From contig NZTZ01000003.1 in assembly GCA_002703265.1 (NCBI GenBank), positions 1 to 7,360 of the forward strand: 7,360 nt of DNA, written 5' to 3'. Numbering within the stretch: the first letter of the stretch is position 1; each line of letters starts with the position of its first letter. Positions 1 through 4,496 of this stretch are shown here, in pieces. Source of the DNA: Chloroflexota bacterium (GTDB lineage Bacteria; Chloroflexota; Dehalococcoidia; Lucifugimonadales; Lucifugimonadaceae). A program made the position numbers and the translations under genes. Below the pieces are notes generated by a model. It did not search any database. It was not told the DNA's origin and worked only from the letters and a program-made list of their open reading frames with translations.

Positions 1-1
1 T

Positions 2-103
2 GAAAGTCCAGAACAAAATAAATCGTTTGAAAAGATGATGGAGTTTTTAGAGAGTGAACCTACTTGGACAGATGGAGAATTTCCAATTGGAGAAGTTTCT
101 TAG
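2..103 (+). CDS. 3' end of an unrecognised protein
   Basis: An open frame runs from the window edge to a TAG stop at 101-103 and gives 33 residues that end in FPIGEVS. The stretch is acidic (several Glu, one Asp), hydrophilic and has no membrane segment or recognisable motif. The start and most of the protein lie outside the window, so no function can be named. It converges on the small minus-strand gene that ends at 111, with only 7 bases between the stops and no obvious terminator hairpin. It is considered coding because the frame is open from the edge and the neighbouring gene begins right after its stop, but a short frame like this can also occur by chance. Confidence 0.55.
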   Translation, partial: ESPEQNKSFEKMMEFLESEPTWTDGEFPIGEVS

Positions 104-110
104 TCCTAGC

Positions 111-263
111 CTAAGGATCTGAGCAATCTCTAATGAATCCACAGTTATAACAAATTATTTTACAGTGTAATTTTAATGTTTCTGAAGCACATATTTCACA
201 TGCTTCACTGATAGCTTTTACCTGTAAATCTTTATTTTCTAGATCTATATTCTTCTGTTTCAA
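111..263 (-). CDS. Small CxxC zinc-ribbon-like protein
   Basis: The C-terminal half carries CEIC, then LHCKIICYNCG and a terminal RDCSDP, giving two CxxC-type knuckles (CEIC and CYNC) plus extra cysteines. This is the pattern of a family of very small zinc-ribbon-like proteins of unknown function that end in a CSD motif; zinc binding is inferred. The frame is open up to an ATG at 329 (72 residues), but none of the ATGs at 329, 317 or 308 has a Shine-Dalgarno sequence. The TTG at 261-263 is preceded by AAAGG at 8-base spacing and gives a 50-residue protein. TTG starts with good ribosome sites are also used by two genes of the zinc operon in this window. The longer form would overlap the 52-residue frame at 232-390 for most of its extra length, so the short form is preferred. 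Conservation of the Cys-rich end makes the gene likely real; the start is uncertain. Confidence 0.6.
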   Translation of the reverse strand: MKQKNIDLENKDLQVKAISEACEICASETLKLHCKIICYNCGFIRDCSDP

Positions 264-390
264 AAGACCAACCTTTGATTTCGCCTTTATTATTTTTGGC
301 AAAATCATATAGTTCATACTGTAGGACATTATAGATGAAAAACCAAACTATAAAAACCAAACAAAATATATATATGCCTTTTCTTATCAT
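232..390 (-). CDS. Possible 52-residue membrane micro-protein
   Basis: This short minus-strand frame starts with ATG at 388-390, preceded by AAAAGG at 5-base spacing, the best ribosome site in this stretch. The product begins MIRKG and has one strongly hydrophobic segment at about residues 6-23, rich in I, F, V and W. A polar, charged tail of about 28 residues ends in EYRSRK. The positive N-terminus before the hydrophobic stretch suggests an N-in single-pass membrane protein. It lies between the 101-residue membrane gene (34 bases upstream) and the CxxC gene, overlapping the start of the latter in another frame, which would allow translational coupling. No family is recognised. The alternative is that the frame is a chance reading and the CxxC gene starts at 329. 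Confidence 0.4.
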   Translation of the reverse strand: MIRKGIYIFCLVFIVWFFIYNVLQYELYDFAKNNKGEIKGWSFETEEYRSRK

Positions 391-405
391 ATATGCCTTT
401 TCTTA
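338..405. repeat. Two short direct duplications
   Basis: Two small duplications sit side by side. AAAAACCAAAC occurs at 338-348 and 352-362, with a 14-base period. ATATGCCTTTTCTTA occurs at 372-386 and 391-405, with a 19-base period. On the minus strand the second repeat reads TAAGAAAAGGCATAT. The copy at 391-405 provides the ribosome-binding site of the putative 52-residue gene, while the other copy lies inside its first codons. They look like slippage duplications in AT-rich DNA rather than a functional array. Confidence 0.6.
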
Positions 406-423
406 AGATAAATGTAACTATTA

Positions 424-729
424 TTATTTATCCCAATTTTGCTTTTTCCACTCGTCATATACATTTCTTCTTTTTTCCATGAAAATTCTATAATCTTCAA
501 TAATCTTTTTCCTAAACGGATCCATTACTTGATTATCTGGAATTGGGGTACCTAAATAGTTTACGTTTGGAGGCCAATTATAAATATTATCCAGACTGTC
601 TGGGATTGGTGTTGGGCTTTTCCAATGCTCTTCTTCGACATGAGAAGAAAACCAAACATGAAAAATCACCAATAAAAACAAGCAAAACAGAATAATAAAA
701 GGATATTTTAAGTCCTCTTTGTTTACCAT
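424..729 (-). CDS. Single-span membrane-anchored protein, unknown
   Basis: This 101-residue product has a short charged N-terminus (VNKEDLK), one hydrophobic segment at about residues 10-28, and a polar domain of about 70 residues. The domain is rich in Trp, Pro and charged residues. It contains a repeated PIPD motif (residues 41-44 and 62-65) and a basic, probably helical end (about 70-101). No lipobox is present and the segment lacks a clear cleavage site, so it is more likely an anchor than a signal peptide. The side on which the domain lies cannot be fixed from sequence. No strong Shine-Dalgarno sequence precedes the ATG; upstream are only CCTGGTAAAT and AT-rich bases. No family is recognised. 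It is the first of up to three small minus-strand genes that run toward position 111. Confidence 0.6.
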   Translation of the reverse strand: MVNKEDLKYPFIILFCLFLLVIFHVWFSSHVEEEHWKSPTPIPDSLDNIYNWPPNVNYLGTPIPDNQVMDPFRKKIIEDYRIFMEKRRNVYDEWKKQNWDK

Positions 730-927
730 TTTATTTACCAGGAAGTATTGCTTTGATTAAAATCTTAATTGGTAACACAATCAGTAATTTTATTGGGAAT
801 AGAATTATATTGAAAAAAAACATTTTAAATTTGTTGTTTAGATACTAGTATATTATACCTAAAATGCTAAATTTATTTTATTTTTGATACTTACTATTTA
901 TATGTGTCAGATATCTAAAAATATTAA

Positions 928-942
928 AGATATATAGTATCA
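928..942. promoter_or_regulatory. Fur/Zur-type box, upstream copy
   Basis: AGATATATAGTATCA differs at its first base only from the copy at 1010-1024 and fits the window consensus TGATAY-NNN-GTATCA. It lies 21 bases upstream of the -35 element of the 60-residue gene, so it could give cooperative binding with the proximal box. The outer arms TGATA/TATCA match those of the classical Fur-family 7-1-7 operator. Assignment to Zur rather than Fur or Mur is inference from the genes nearby. Confidence 0.55.
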
Positions 943-963
943 ATAAATCAACTTCAAATGATC

Positions 964-992
964 TTGACACCTGTTATTTAAAGTGCAATGAT
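964..992 (+). promoter_or_regulatory. Promoter of the 60-residue gene
   Basis: A perfect -35 hexamer TTGACA (964-969) is followed after 17 bases by AATGAT (987-992), a 4-of-6 match to the -10 consensus. Transcription would start near 999, giving a leader of about 40 bases that contains the Fur-type box at 1010-1024. This start-plus-downstream-operator layout mirrors that in front of znuA. Confidence 0.55.
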
Positions 993-1009
993 ATTAAGGT
1001 GATTTTTAA

Positions 1010-1024
1010 TGATATATAGTATCA
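1010..1024. promoter_or_regulatory. Fur/Zur-type box, proximal copy
   Basis: TGATATATAGTATCA has perfect outer arms TGATA/TATCA and lies about 11 bases downstream of the predicted transcription start, 15 bases before the start codon of the 60-residue gene. A protein bound here would block promoter clearance, which suggests repression. The 13-base core is identical to that at 929-941. Confidence 0.65.
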
Positions 1025-1038
1025 AAATGGAGTAAAAT

Positions 1039-1221
1039 ATGAAGTTAACAGCTTATAGTGTTAAATTAAAAAAAGTAGTGGAGATTGCAAACCCACAAAT
1101 AGTAACAATGAAAAATGGTAGAAAAGCAGTTCAAGGTGTTGCTGCAGAAGACCCTTCTTCAAAAGTTTTTAGAATTTTAAGTGATAAAGACGTTGCTGAA
1201 GTAGAAAAGCAAATAGGATAA
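1039..1221 (+). CDS. Cysteine-less DUF5679-like protein, probable zinc-free paralogue
   Basis: The 60-residue product fits, from memory, the small zinc-ribbon family DUF5679. Such proteins typically read AYCVKC near the start, then a central VTxKNGRxAxxG block, then a CPxCG knuckle and a terminal FRI. Here the N-terminal motif is AYSVKL (residues 5-10), the central block is VTMKNGRKAVQG (22-33), the second knuckle is AAEDPSS (35-41), and KVFRI (42-46) follows. All four expected zinc cysteines are gone and the protein has no Cys or His at all, while the non-metal framework is intact. The ATG has GGAG at 6-base spacing. The gene is monocistronic: its own promoter with two Fur-type boxes lies upstream and a strong terminator lies downstream. 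The shared operator with znuA suggests induction in zinc starvation, replacing a cysteine-bearing paralogue expected elsewhere in the genome. The molecular job of the family is unknown to me. Confidence 0.75.
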   Translation: MKLTAYSVKLKKVVEIANPQIVTMKNGRKAVQGVAAEDPSSKVFRILSDKDVAEVEKQIG

Positions 1222-1293
1222 ACACTTTTTATTTATCGTATTTAGGCTAATTGTTTTGCAATATGCTTCCGTGAAATATGAGCCTTAAATACA

Positions 1294-1337
1294 AGAGGTT
1301 GAGGAACATGGGTATTTTCCTCAACCTCTCTTTTTTT
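1294..1337 (+). terminator. Rho-independent terminator
   Basis: A perfect 13-bp stem pairs AGAGGTTGAGGAA (1294-1306) with TTCCTCAACCTCT (1317-1329) across a 10-base loop and is followed by a C and seven T residues (1330-1337). It ends the transcript of the 60-residue gene 73 bases after its stop and separates it from the membrane-protein gene at 1376. Confidence 0.9.
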
Positions 1338-1375
1338 AACAATCGTCTAAAATAAAGAATTAGGATGGATATGTA

Positions 1376-1786
1376 ATGTTTAGAAATTTATTGGGAATAG
1401 AATTATCTCAGTTGAGATTTGCTTTAATGTGCTCATATGTTGGAGGGATTCTTTTAATGGCCACAGGCTTAATTTTTGCTTTACCTTCTATTTTCATAGA
1501 ATTTACAAATGATGCACCAGATTTTAGTACATTTGCGTGGATTTTGGTTGTGGTTGGAGTAGCAAGATTAATTTCTACTTATTTGTATGCAATGGGTAAA
1601 AAGTTTTTTTATTACATAATTATTGGATTAAGCATACTGAAAATAATTGAGATACCTGCTGCAGTTATTGGTGAATCCATTGGTTTTGTTATTTGGTATG
1701 TTCTACTTACTGGAATAATTGAATTGCTATTACTGTTGAACATATTTAGTAAAAATGCGCGTGAAGAACATTCTGAAATAAATTAA
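1376..1786 (+). CDS. Four-span integral membrane protein, unknown
   Basis: The 136-residue product has four hydrophobic segments, at about residues 17-41, 53-73, 78-100 and 103-124. A short charged N-terminus ([14 protein letters not shown]) precedes them and a polar C-terminal tail ([11 protein letters not shown]) follows. The loops are short and carry no enzymatic motif. The second segment is followed by an R-L-I-S-T-Y turn and the third by a lone Glu (GES). The size and four-helix layout resemble generic small DUF membrane proteins, but I cannot name the family. The ATG follows AGGATGG at 7-base spacing, a good ribosome site. It lies 38 bases after a terminator, so it probably has its own promoter; none is clear by eye. 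Its stop is 4 bases from the 3' end of the oppositely oriented tRNA gene. Confidence 0.75.
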   Translation: MFRNLLGIELSQLRFALMCSYVGGILLMATGLIFALPSIFIEFTNDAPDFSTFAWILVVVGVARLISTYLYAMGKKFFYYIIIGLSILKIIEIPAAVIGESIGFVIWYVLLTGIIELLLLLNIFSKNAREEHSEIN

Positions 1787-1790
1787 TATT

Positions 1791-1866
1791 TGGTGGAGCT
1801 GAGGGGGATCGAACCCCTGACCTCATCGCTGCCAGCGATGCGCTCTCCCAGCTGAGCTACAGCCCC
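1791..1866 (-). tRNA. tRNA-Ala, anticodon GGC
   Basis: The minus strand folds into a full cloverleaf. The acceptor arm GGGGCTG pairs with CAGCTCC (one G-T pair), the D arm is GCTCAGCTGGGAGAGC, and the anticodon stem CATCG/CGATG encloses loop CTGGCAG. The T arm is GGGG-TTCGATC-CCCC. Anticodon GGC reads alanine GCC and GCU codons. Discriminator A73 is followed by an encoded CCA at 1791-1793, so CCA need not be added enzymatically. A minus-strand TATAAT at 1888-1893 could serve as its -10 element, with a weak -35. Confidence 0.97.
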
Positions 1867-1904
1867 AAAATTATGGTACAAAATTAAATTATAGATTATT
1901 TTTA

Positions 1905-1910
1905 TATAAT
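1905..1910 (+). promoter_or_regulatory. Possible -10 element of the GlcG-like gene
   Basis: TATAAT at 1905-1910 lies 26 bases before the ATG at 1937. The matching -35 position (1882-1887) is poor, so this is a tentative assignment in AT-rich DNA. The intergenic stretch 1867-1936 must also hold the divergent tRNA promoter. Confidence 0.3.
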
Positions 1911-1936
1911 AATCAGAAAAATAAAGGAAGGAAAAA

Positions 1937-2353
1937 ATGTCAATGTTAGATTTAAATACAGCCCAAAAAATTATAGAAGGAGCCCAAAAAAAATCCAATG
2001 AATTATCAGCTAATTTTTGTATTAGTATAGTTGATCCTAGAGGAGACCTAATTATGTTTGTTCGTGAGGATGGAGCTCCTTGGAGAAGTGTATTTATAAG
2101 CCAAGGAAAAGCAGCTGCCTCTGCAGCTTTTATGCAACCAAGTGGTAAACTTGCTGAAGGTGGTCCTAATCCTATACATCAGGGATTAATGGCTATGCTT
2201 GGTGGCAGAATGATACCTGGTCAAGGAGGATTACCAGTTTATGAAGGTGATACTATTATTGGAGCTGTAGGTGTTAGCGGGGGAACCCCTCAAGAAGATG
2301 AAATTATTGCATCTGCAGGTATAAGTTTTGCAGGAAAAAGCTCTTCTTCTTAG
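1937..2353 (+). CDS. GlcG/HbpS-like (DUF336) protein
   Basis: The 138-residue product matches the GlcG/HbpS superfamily, small proteins sometimes annotated as heme-degrading or glycolate-operon proteins. Family features seen are an early helix (LNTAQKIIEGAQKK, residues 6-19), a strand with SIVDPRGDLIMFVR (30-43), and WRS followed by QGKAAASAAF (49-65). The conserved end GGLPVYEGDTIIGAVGVSGG (97-116) and QEDEIIASAG (119-128) complete the match. The length is full for a single domain and there is no signal peptide, so a cytoplasmic location is likely. HbpS of Streptomyces binds heme and iron, but most members have no proven activity, so none is claimed here. The ATG follows AAGGAAGG, the strongest ribosome site in the window. 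It converges on znuB with 7 bases between the stops. It has no Fur-type box and so no visible link to the metal operon. Confidence 0.85.
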   Translation: MSMLDLNTAQKIIEGAQKKSNELSANFCISIVDPRGDLIMFVREDGAPWRSVFISQGKAAASAAFMQPSGKLAEGGPNPIHQGLMAMLGGRMIPGQGGLPVYEGDTIIGAVGVSGGTPQEDEIIASAGISFAGKSSSS

Positions 2354-2360
2354 AGTTAAG

Positions 2361-3185
2361 TTATATAAGTCTAACGCTTCTTCTAAACAGCCAACATATT
2401 ACGAATATTGCAGATGATGATAATGCCATTGCTGGACCTGATGGTAAGTTTAGGTAGAAGGATAGATATAGCCCCGAAATTGAAGCTAGAATACCAAAGA
2501 TTGAGCTAACTAAAATTGCATTTTGAAAGTTTTTAATTATCAATTTTGCAGCAGCAGCAGGAGTTATTAGCATACTTAAAACAAGTATAATTCCCACTGA
2601 TTGCAATGCTCCAATTACAGCTAAAGATAATACTACTAAAAATAAATTGTCATATAGTTTAGTCTTCAAACCTGTCACCTGAGCTCCTATGGGGTCAAAA
2701 CTTAGATATAGAATTTGTTTGTAAAAAATTAATACAGTTGAAATTGTAATAAGGGATAAAATAATTGTGCTTATTACATCTCCTCTTGAAACACCTAGTA
2801 TTTGTCCAAACAAAATATCTTCTATGTTTAAAGTGGTAGCTAAGTTATACCTTTTTAGAAGAATAATACCAAAAGCAAAAAAAGTAGAAAATACAATTCC
2901 AATCGCAGTATCTTCTCCTACTGTTGATCTAGAGATAATATAACTAAGTGTTACAGCTATAATGATAGCAGCTGGAATTGCAGATAAAAAAACACTTGCG
3001 CCTAAAACAGCTCCTATTACTAAAACGGGAAGACTTGCATGTGCAATAGCATCTCCCATAAATCCCAGATTTCGGTTTATAACGAAAGATCCAATCATAG
3101 GAAGAGATATGCCAACAAAAATTGAAATCAGAAATGATCTAATCATAAATGAGTATGAAAATGGTTCAAGCAAGGTTTCAAACAT
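2361..3185 (-). CDS. znuB: Metal ABC transporter permease (ABC-3 family)
   Basis: The 274-residue product is a polytopic membrane protein with about eight hydrophobic segments, the normal size for ABC-3 permeases of zinc and manganese importers. Family signatures visible are GFMGDAIAHASLPVLVIG (residues 41-58), the SFDPIGAQVTGL loop (162-173) and SVGIILVLSMLITPAAAAKL (196-215). This last stretch is the most conserved part of the family. The short hydrophilic loop around SFDPIGAQ is a likely contact with the ATPase. The ATG overlaps the TAA of the ATPase gene by one base (TAATG), a classic translational coupling, so the two subunits should be made together. Zinc is preferred over manganese because of the His-rich partner protein and the shared operator; the permease sequence alone does not decide this. 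No terminator was recognised after the stop. Confidence 0.85.
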   Translation of the reverse strand: MFETLLEPFSYSFMIRSFLISIFVGISLPMIGSFVINRNLGFMGDAIAHASLPVLVIGAVLGASVFLSAIPAAIIIAVTLSYIISRSTVGEDTAIGIVFSTFFAFGIILLKRYNLATTLNIEDILFGQILGVSRGDVISTIILSLITISTVLIFYKQILYLSFDPIGAQVTGLKTKLYDNLFLVVLSLAVIGALQSVGIILVLSMLITPAAAAKLIIKNFQNAILVSSIFGILASISGLYLSFYLNLPSGPAMALSSSAIFVICWLFRRSVRLI

Positions 3186-3943
3186 TAGTTTTCACCATGA
3201 CTACCTAATTTGTGATTTTGAAACATTGTTCCGTGGTTACCATATAATTCAGAAAGGACATCTTGAGTGAAAACTTTTAATGGATCTCCGTATGCGCAAC
3301 AATGCCTATTGAGACATAGCACTTCATCAAATCTATCTGCAATATTATTTATATCATGAGTAGCTATCATGATAGTTTTTCCTGAATCCTTTAACTTTCT
3401 CAATACTTCAATTAGGCTTATTTGAGATCCAATATCTACACCGCTAAAAGCTTCATCAAGTAATAAAATATTTGCCCCTTGAGCTAGAATTTTAGCCAAT
3501 AAAACTCTTTGTTTTTGCCCCCCTGACATCTCGTCAACACGATTATCTATTTGATCATAAAGGCCAACATCATTAAGGCACTCTTCGATTAAGTTATTTT
3601 TGTTTTTACTAATAAATGGAATGCTAGGAAAATTTTTAGTAATCCCTAAACCAACTACTTGCCTGGCAGTGAGAGGGAAGTTCCAGTTTAAATTTTCATT
3701 TTGAGGAACATATCCTATATTTCCATTACCTTTAGTAACGTCTTGACCATTGATTTCAATGGAACCTTTAGTAATAGGAATTAGACCAGTAATAGCATTA
3801 AACAAGGTAGTTTTGCCACCTCCATTTGGACCTACAACAGCTATGAGGCTATTTTTATTTATAGAGAAACTTACATCATCCAAGATTAATGTTTCTCCAA
3901 TTTCTACGCAACATGAATTGGATATTATTGTATTATTTACCAA
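3185..3943 (-). CDS. znuC: Metal ABC transporter ATP-binding protein
   Basis: The 252-residue ATPase drives metal import through the coupled permease. The motifs are complete: Walker A GPNGGGKTT (residues 38-46), Q-loop in YVPQNE (Q81), signature MSGGQ (139-143), Walker B ILLLDE (159-164) with catalytic E164, D-loop SGVD (167-170) and H-loop ATHD (H196). The NWNFPLTARQVVGLG segment (86-100) is typical of the zinc/manganese importer subgroup. The start is a TTG at 3941-3943 preceded by GAGAGG at 7-base spacing; no better start exists nearby. The gene is separated from the upstream metallohydrolase gene by 96 bases that hold a strong hairpin, whereas it overlaps the permease gene. The C-terminal tail (GNHGTMFQNHKLGSHGEN) has four His, and residues 11-12 and 215-216 are Cys pairs; neither is a known metal site in this family. 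Confidence 0.9.
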   Translation of the reverse strand: MVNNTIISNSCCVEIGETLILDDVSFSINKNSLIAVVGPNGGGKTTLFNAITGLIPITKGSIEINGQDVTKGNGNIGYVPQNENLNWNFPLTARQVVGLGITKNFPSIPFISKNKNNLIEECLNDVGLYDQIDNRVDEMSGGQKQRVLLAKILAQGANILLLDEAFSGVDIGSQISLIEVLRKLKDSGKTIMIATHDINNIADRFDEVLCLNRHCCAYGDPLKVFTQDVLSELYGNHGTMFQNHKLGSHGEN

Positions 3944-3960
3944 ATTCTACCTCTCTCAAA

Positions 3961-3998
3961 TTTGTGGTTCTTATGGAGAGTTTAATAAGAACCACAAA
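3961..3998 (-). terminator. Intra-operon hairpin before the ATPase gene
   Basis: A perfect 14-bp inverted repeat (3961-3974 with 3985-3998, arms TTTGTGGTTCTTAT and its complement) encloses a 10-base loop. On the minus-strand transcript only TTT follows the stem, which then leads into GAGAGAGG, the ribosome site of znuC. It is therefore at best a weak terminator in the operon direction. On the plus strand it is followed by ATTTTTT and would terminate well, but no plus-strand gene lies upstream. It probably serves as an attenuator or as an mRNA end-stabilising structure that keeps znuA message more abundant than znuCB. Confidence 0.6.
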
Positions 3999-4039
3999 AT
4001 TTTTTCTATGACTACATTGTAAATGAAATAGATTTTTTT

Positions 4040-4480
4040 TTAATTTTCAAATTCTAATAAGTATTTAACTTTATAGAAATTGAAAGCCTTTCTTAGATTG
4101 TTGTAAGTTTTTTTACCAATAAATTCCTTCACTACCTCCAGGTAGGTCCCTGCAAAGTATTTTCCATGATGATCAGGATTATTTCCATTGTAATTTATCA
4201 CATGGGACATTTCATGAGCAACAAATAGAGCTGTTCTAGTATTAGGAGCAGGCAAGCAGATTTTAGTAGCAGTGGCATGGGGTATGTTATTCTCATCCGT
4301 TACCAGTTTAGGAGGAGCAATCTCAGCCCATTGAGAGATTTTATAAACCAAATCTTTGACTTCATTAATAGTCATCATTTTCTCTTCCCACAAACAAGCA
4401 TCTTCAGCACTATACAGCCGTTTTCTTTGATAGTCTCTTGCATTTGCATTAGGAATATCTCCTATCCAATTTTTTTGCAA
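4040..4480 (-). CDS. Putative zinc metallohydrolase (TIGR04338-like, HExxH)
   Basis: The 146-residue protein carries HEMSH at residues 89-93, a zincin active-site motif in which H89 and H93 bind zinc and E90 is catalytic. A downstream DHHGKYF (103-109) offers H104 or H105 as third ligand, followed by the TYLEVVKEFIG helix (112-122). The N-terminal RDYQRKRLYSAED (15-27) resembles the start of TIGR04338-type metallohydrolases, known mainly from actinobacteria. That family call is from memory. There is no signal peptide or membrane segment, so it should be cytoplasmic. The start is TTG at 4478-4480, preceded by AGGA at 7-base spacing. It begins 16 bases after the znuA stop, so both are surely co-transcribed. 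The substrate is unknown. Its place inside a zinc-uptake operon is unusual and suggests a role in zinc scarcity, for instance releasing zinc from proteins, but this is inference. Confidence 0.75.
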   Translation of the reverse strand: MQKNWIGDIPNANARDYQRKRLYSAEDACLWEEKMMTINEVKDLVYKISQWAEIAPPKLVTDENNIPHATATKICLPAPNTRTALFVAHEMSHVINYNGNNPDHHGKYFAGTYLEVVKEFIGKKTYNNLRKAFNFYKVKYLLEFEN

Positions 4481-4496
4481 AGGTTTTTCCTATACT

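Larger units (their letters stand above)
730..1038. promoter_or_regulatory. Divergent regulatory region without genes
   Basis: This 309-base stretch separates the minus-strand 101-residue gene from the plus-strand 60-residue gene. It is very AT-rich and no credible coding frame was found in it. It holds two Fur-type boxes (928-942 and 1010-1024), a recognisable plus-strand promoter (964-992) and a 10-base perfect palindrome ATACTAGTAT at 842-851. On the minus strand a TATAAT at 852-857 could be the -10 element of the 101-residue gene, but no good -35 accompanies it. The palindrome would then lie near that transcription start. It resembles the Fur-type box with a 2-base instead of 3-base centre and is not claimed as an operator. 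Confidence 0.5.

Noticed and set aside
842..851. ATACTAGTAT palindrome as a seventh operator
   Set aside because: It lacks the TGATA/TATCA outer arms and has a 2-base centre; ten-base AT palindromes are common in such DNA.
1241..1290. Possible hairpin after the 60-residue gene
   Set aside because: Only a 5-bp stem (AGGCT with AGCCT) pairs cleanly, and the strong terminator at 1294-1337 explains transcript ending.
1783..1998. Minus-strand 71-residue frame containing a [20 protein letters not shown] stretch
   Set aside because: That stretch is the familiar translation of a tRNA gene; here it is the tRNA-Ala read as protein.
2962..3270. Plus-strand frame of 102 residues
   Set aside because: It is antisense to conserved znuB and znuC sequence and lacks a credible start.
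3750..4022. Plus-strand frame of 90 residues over the znuC start and the hairpin
   Set aside because: It is antisense to the Walker A region of znuC and crosses the hairpin.
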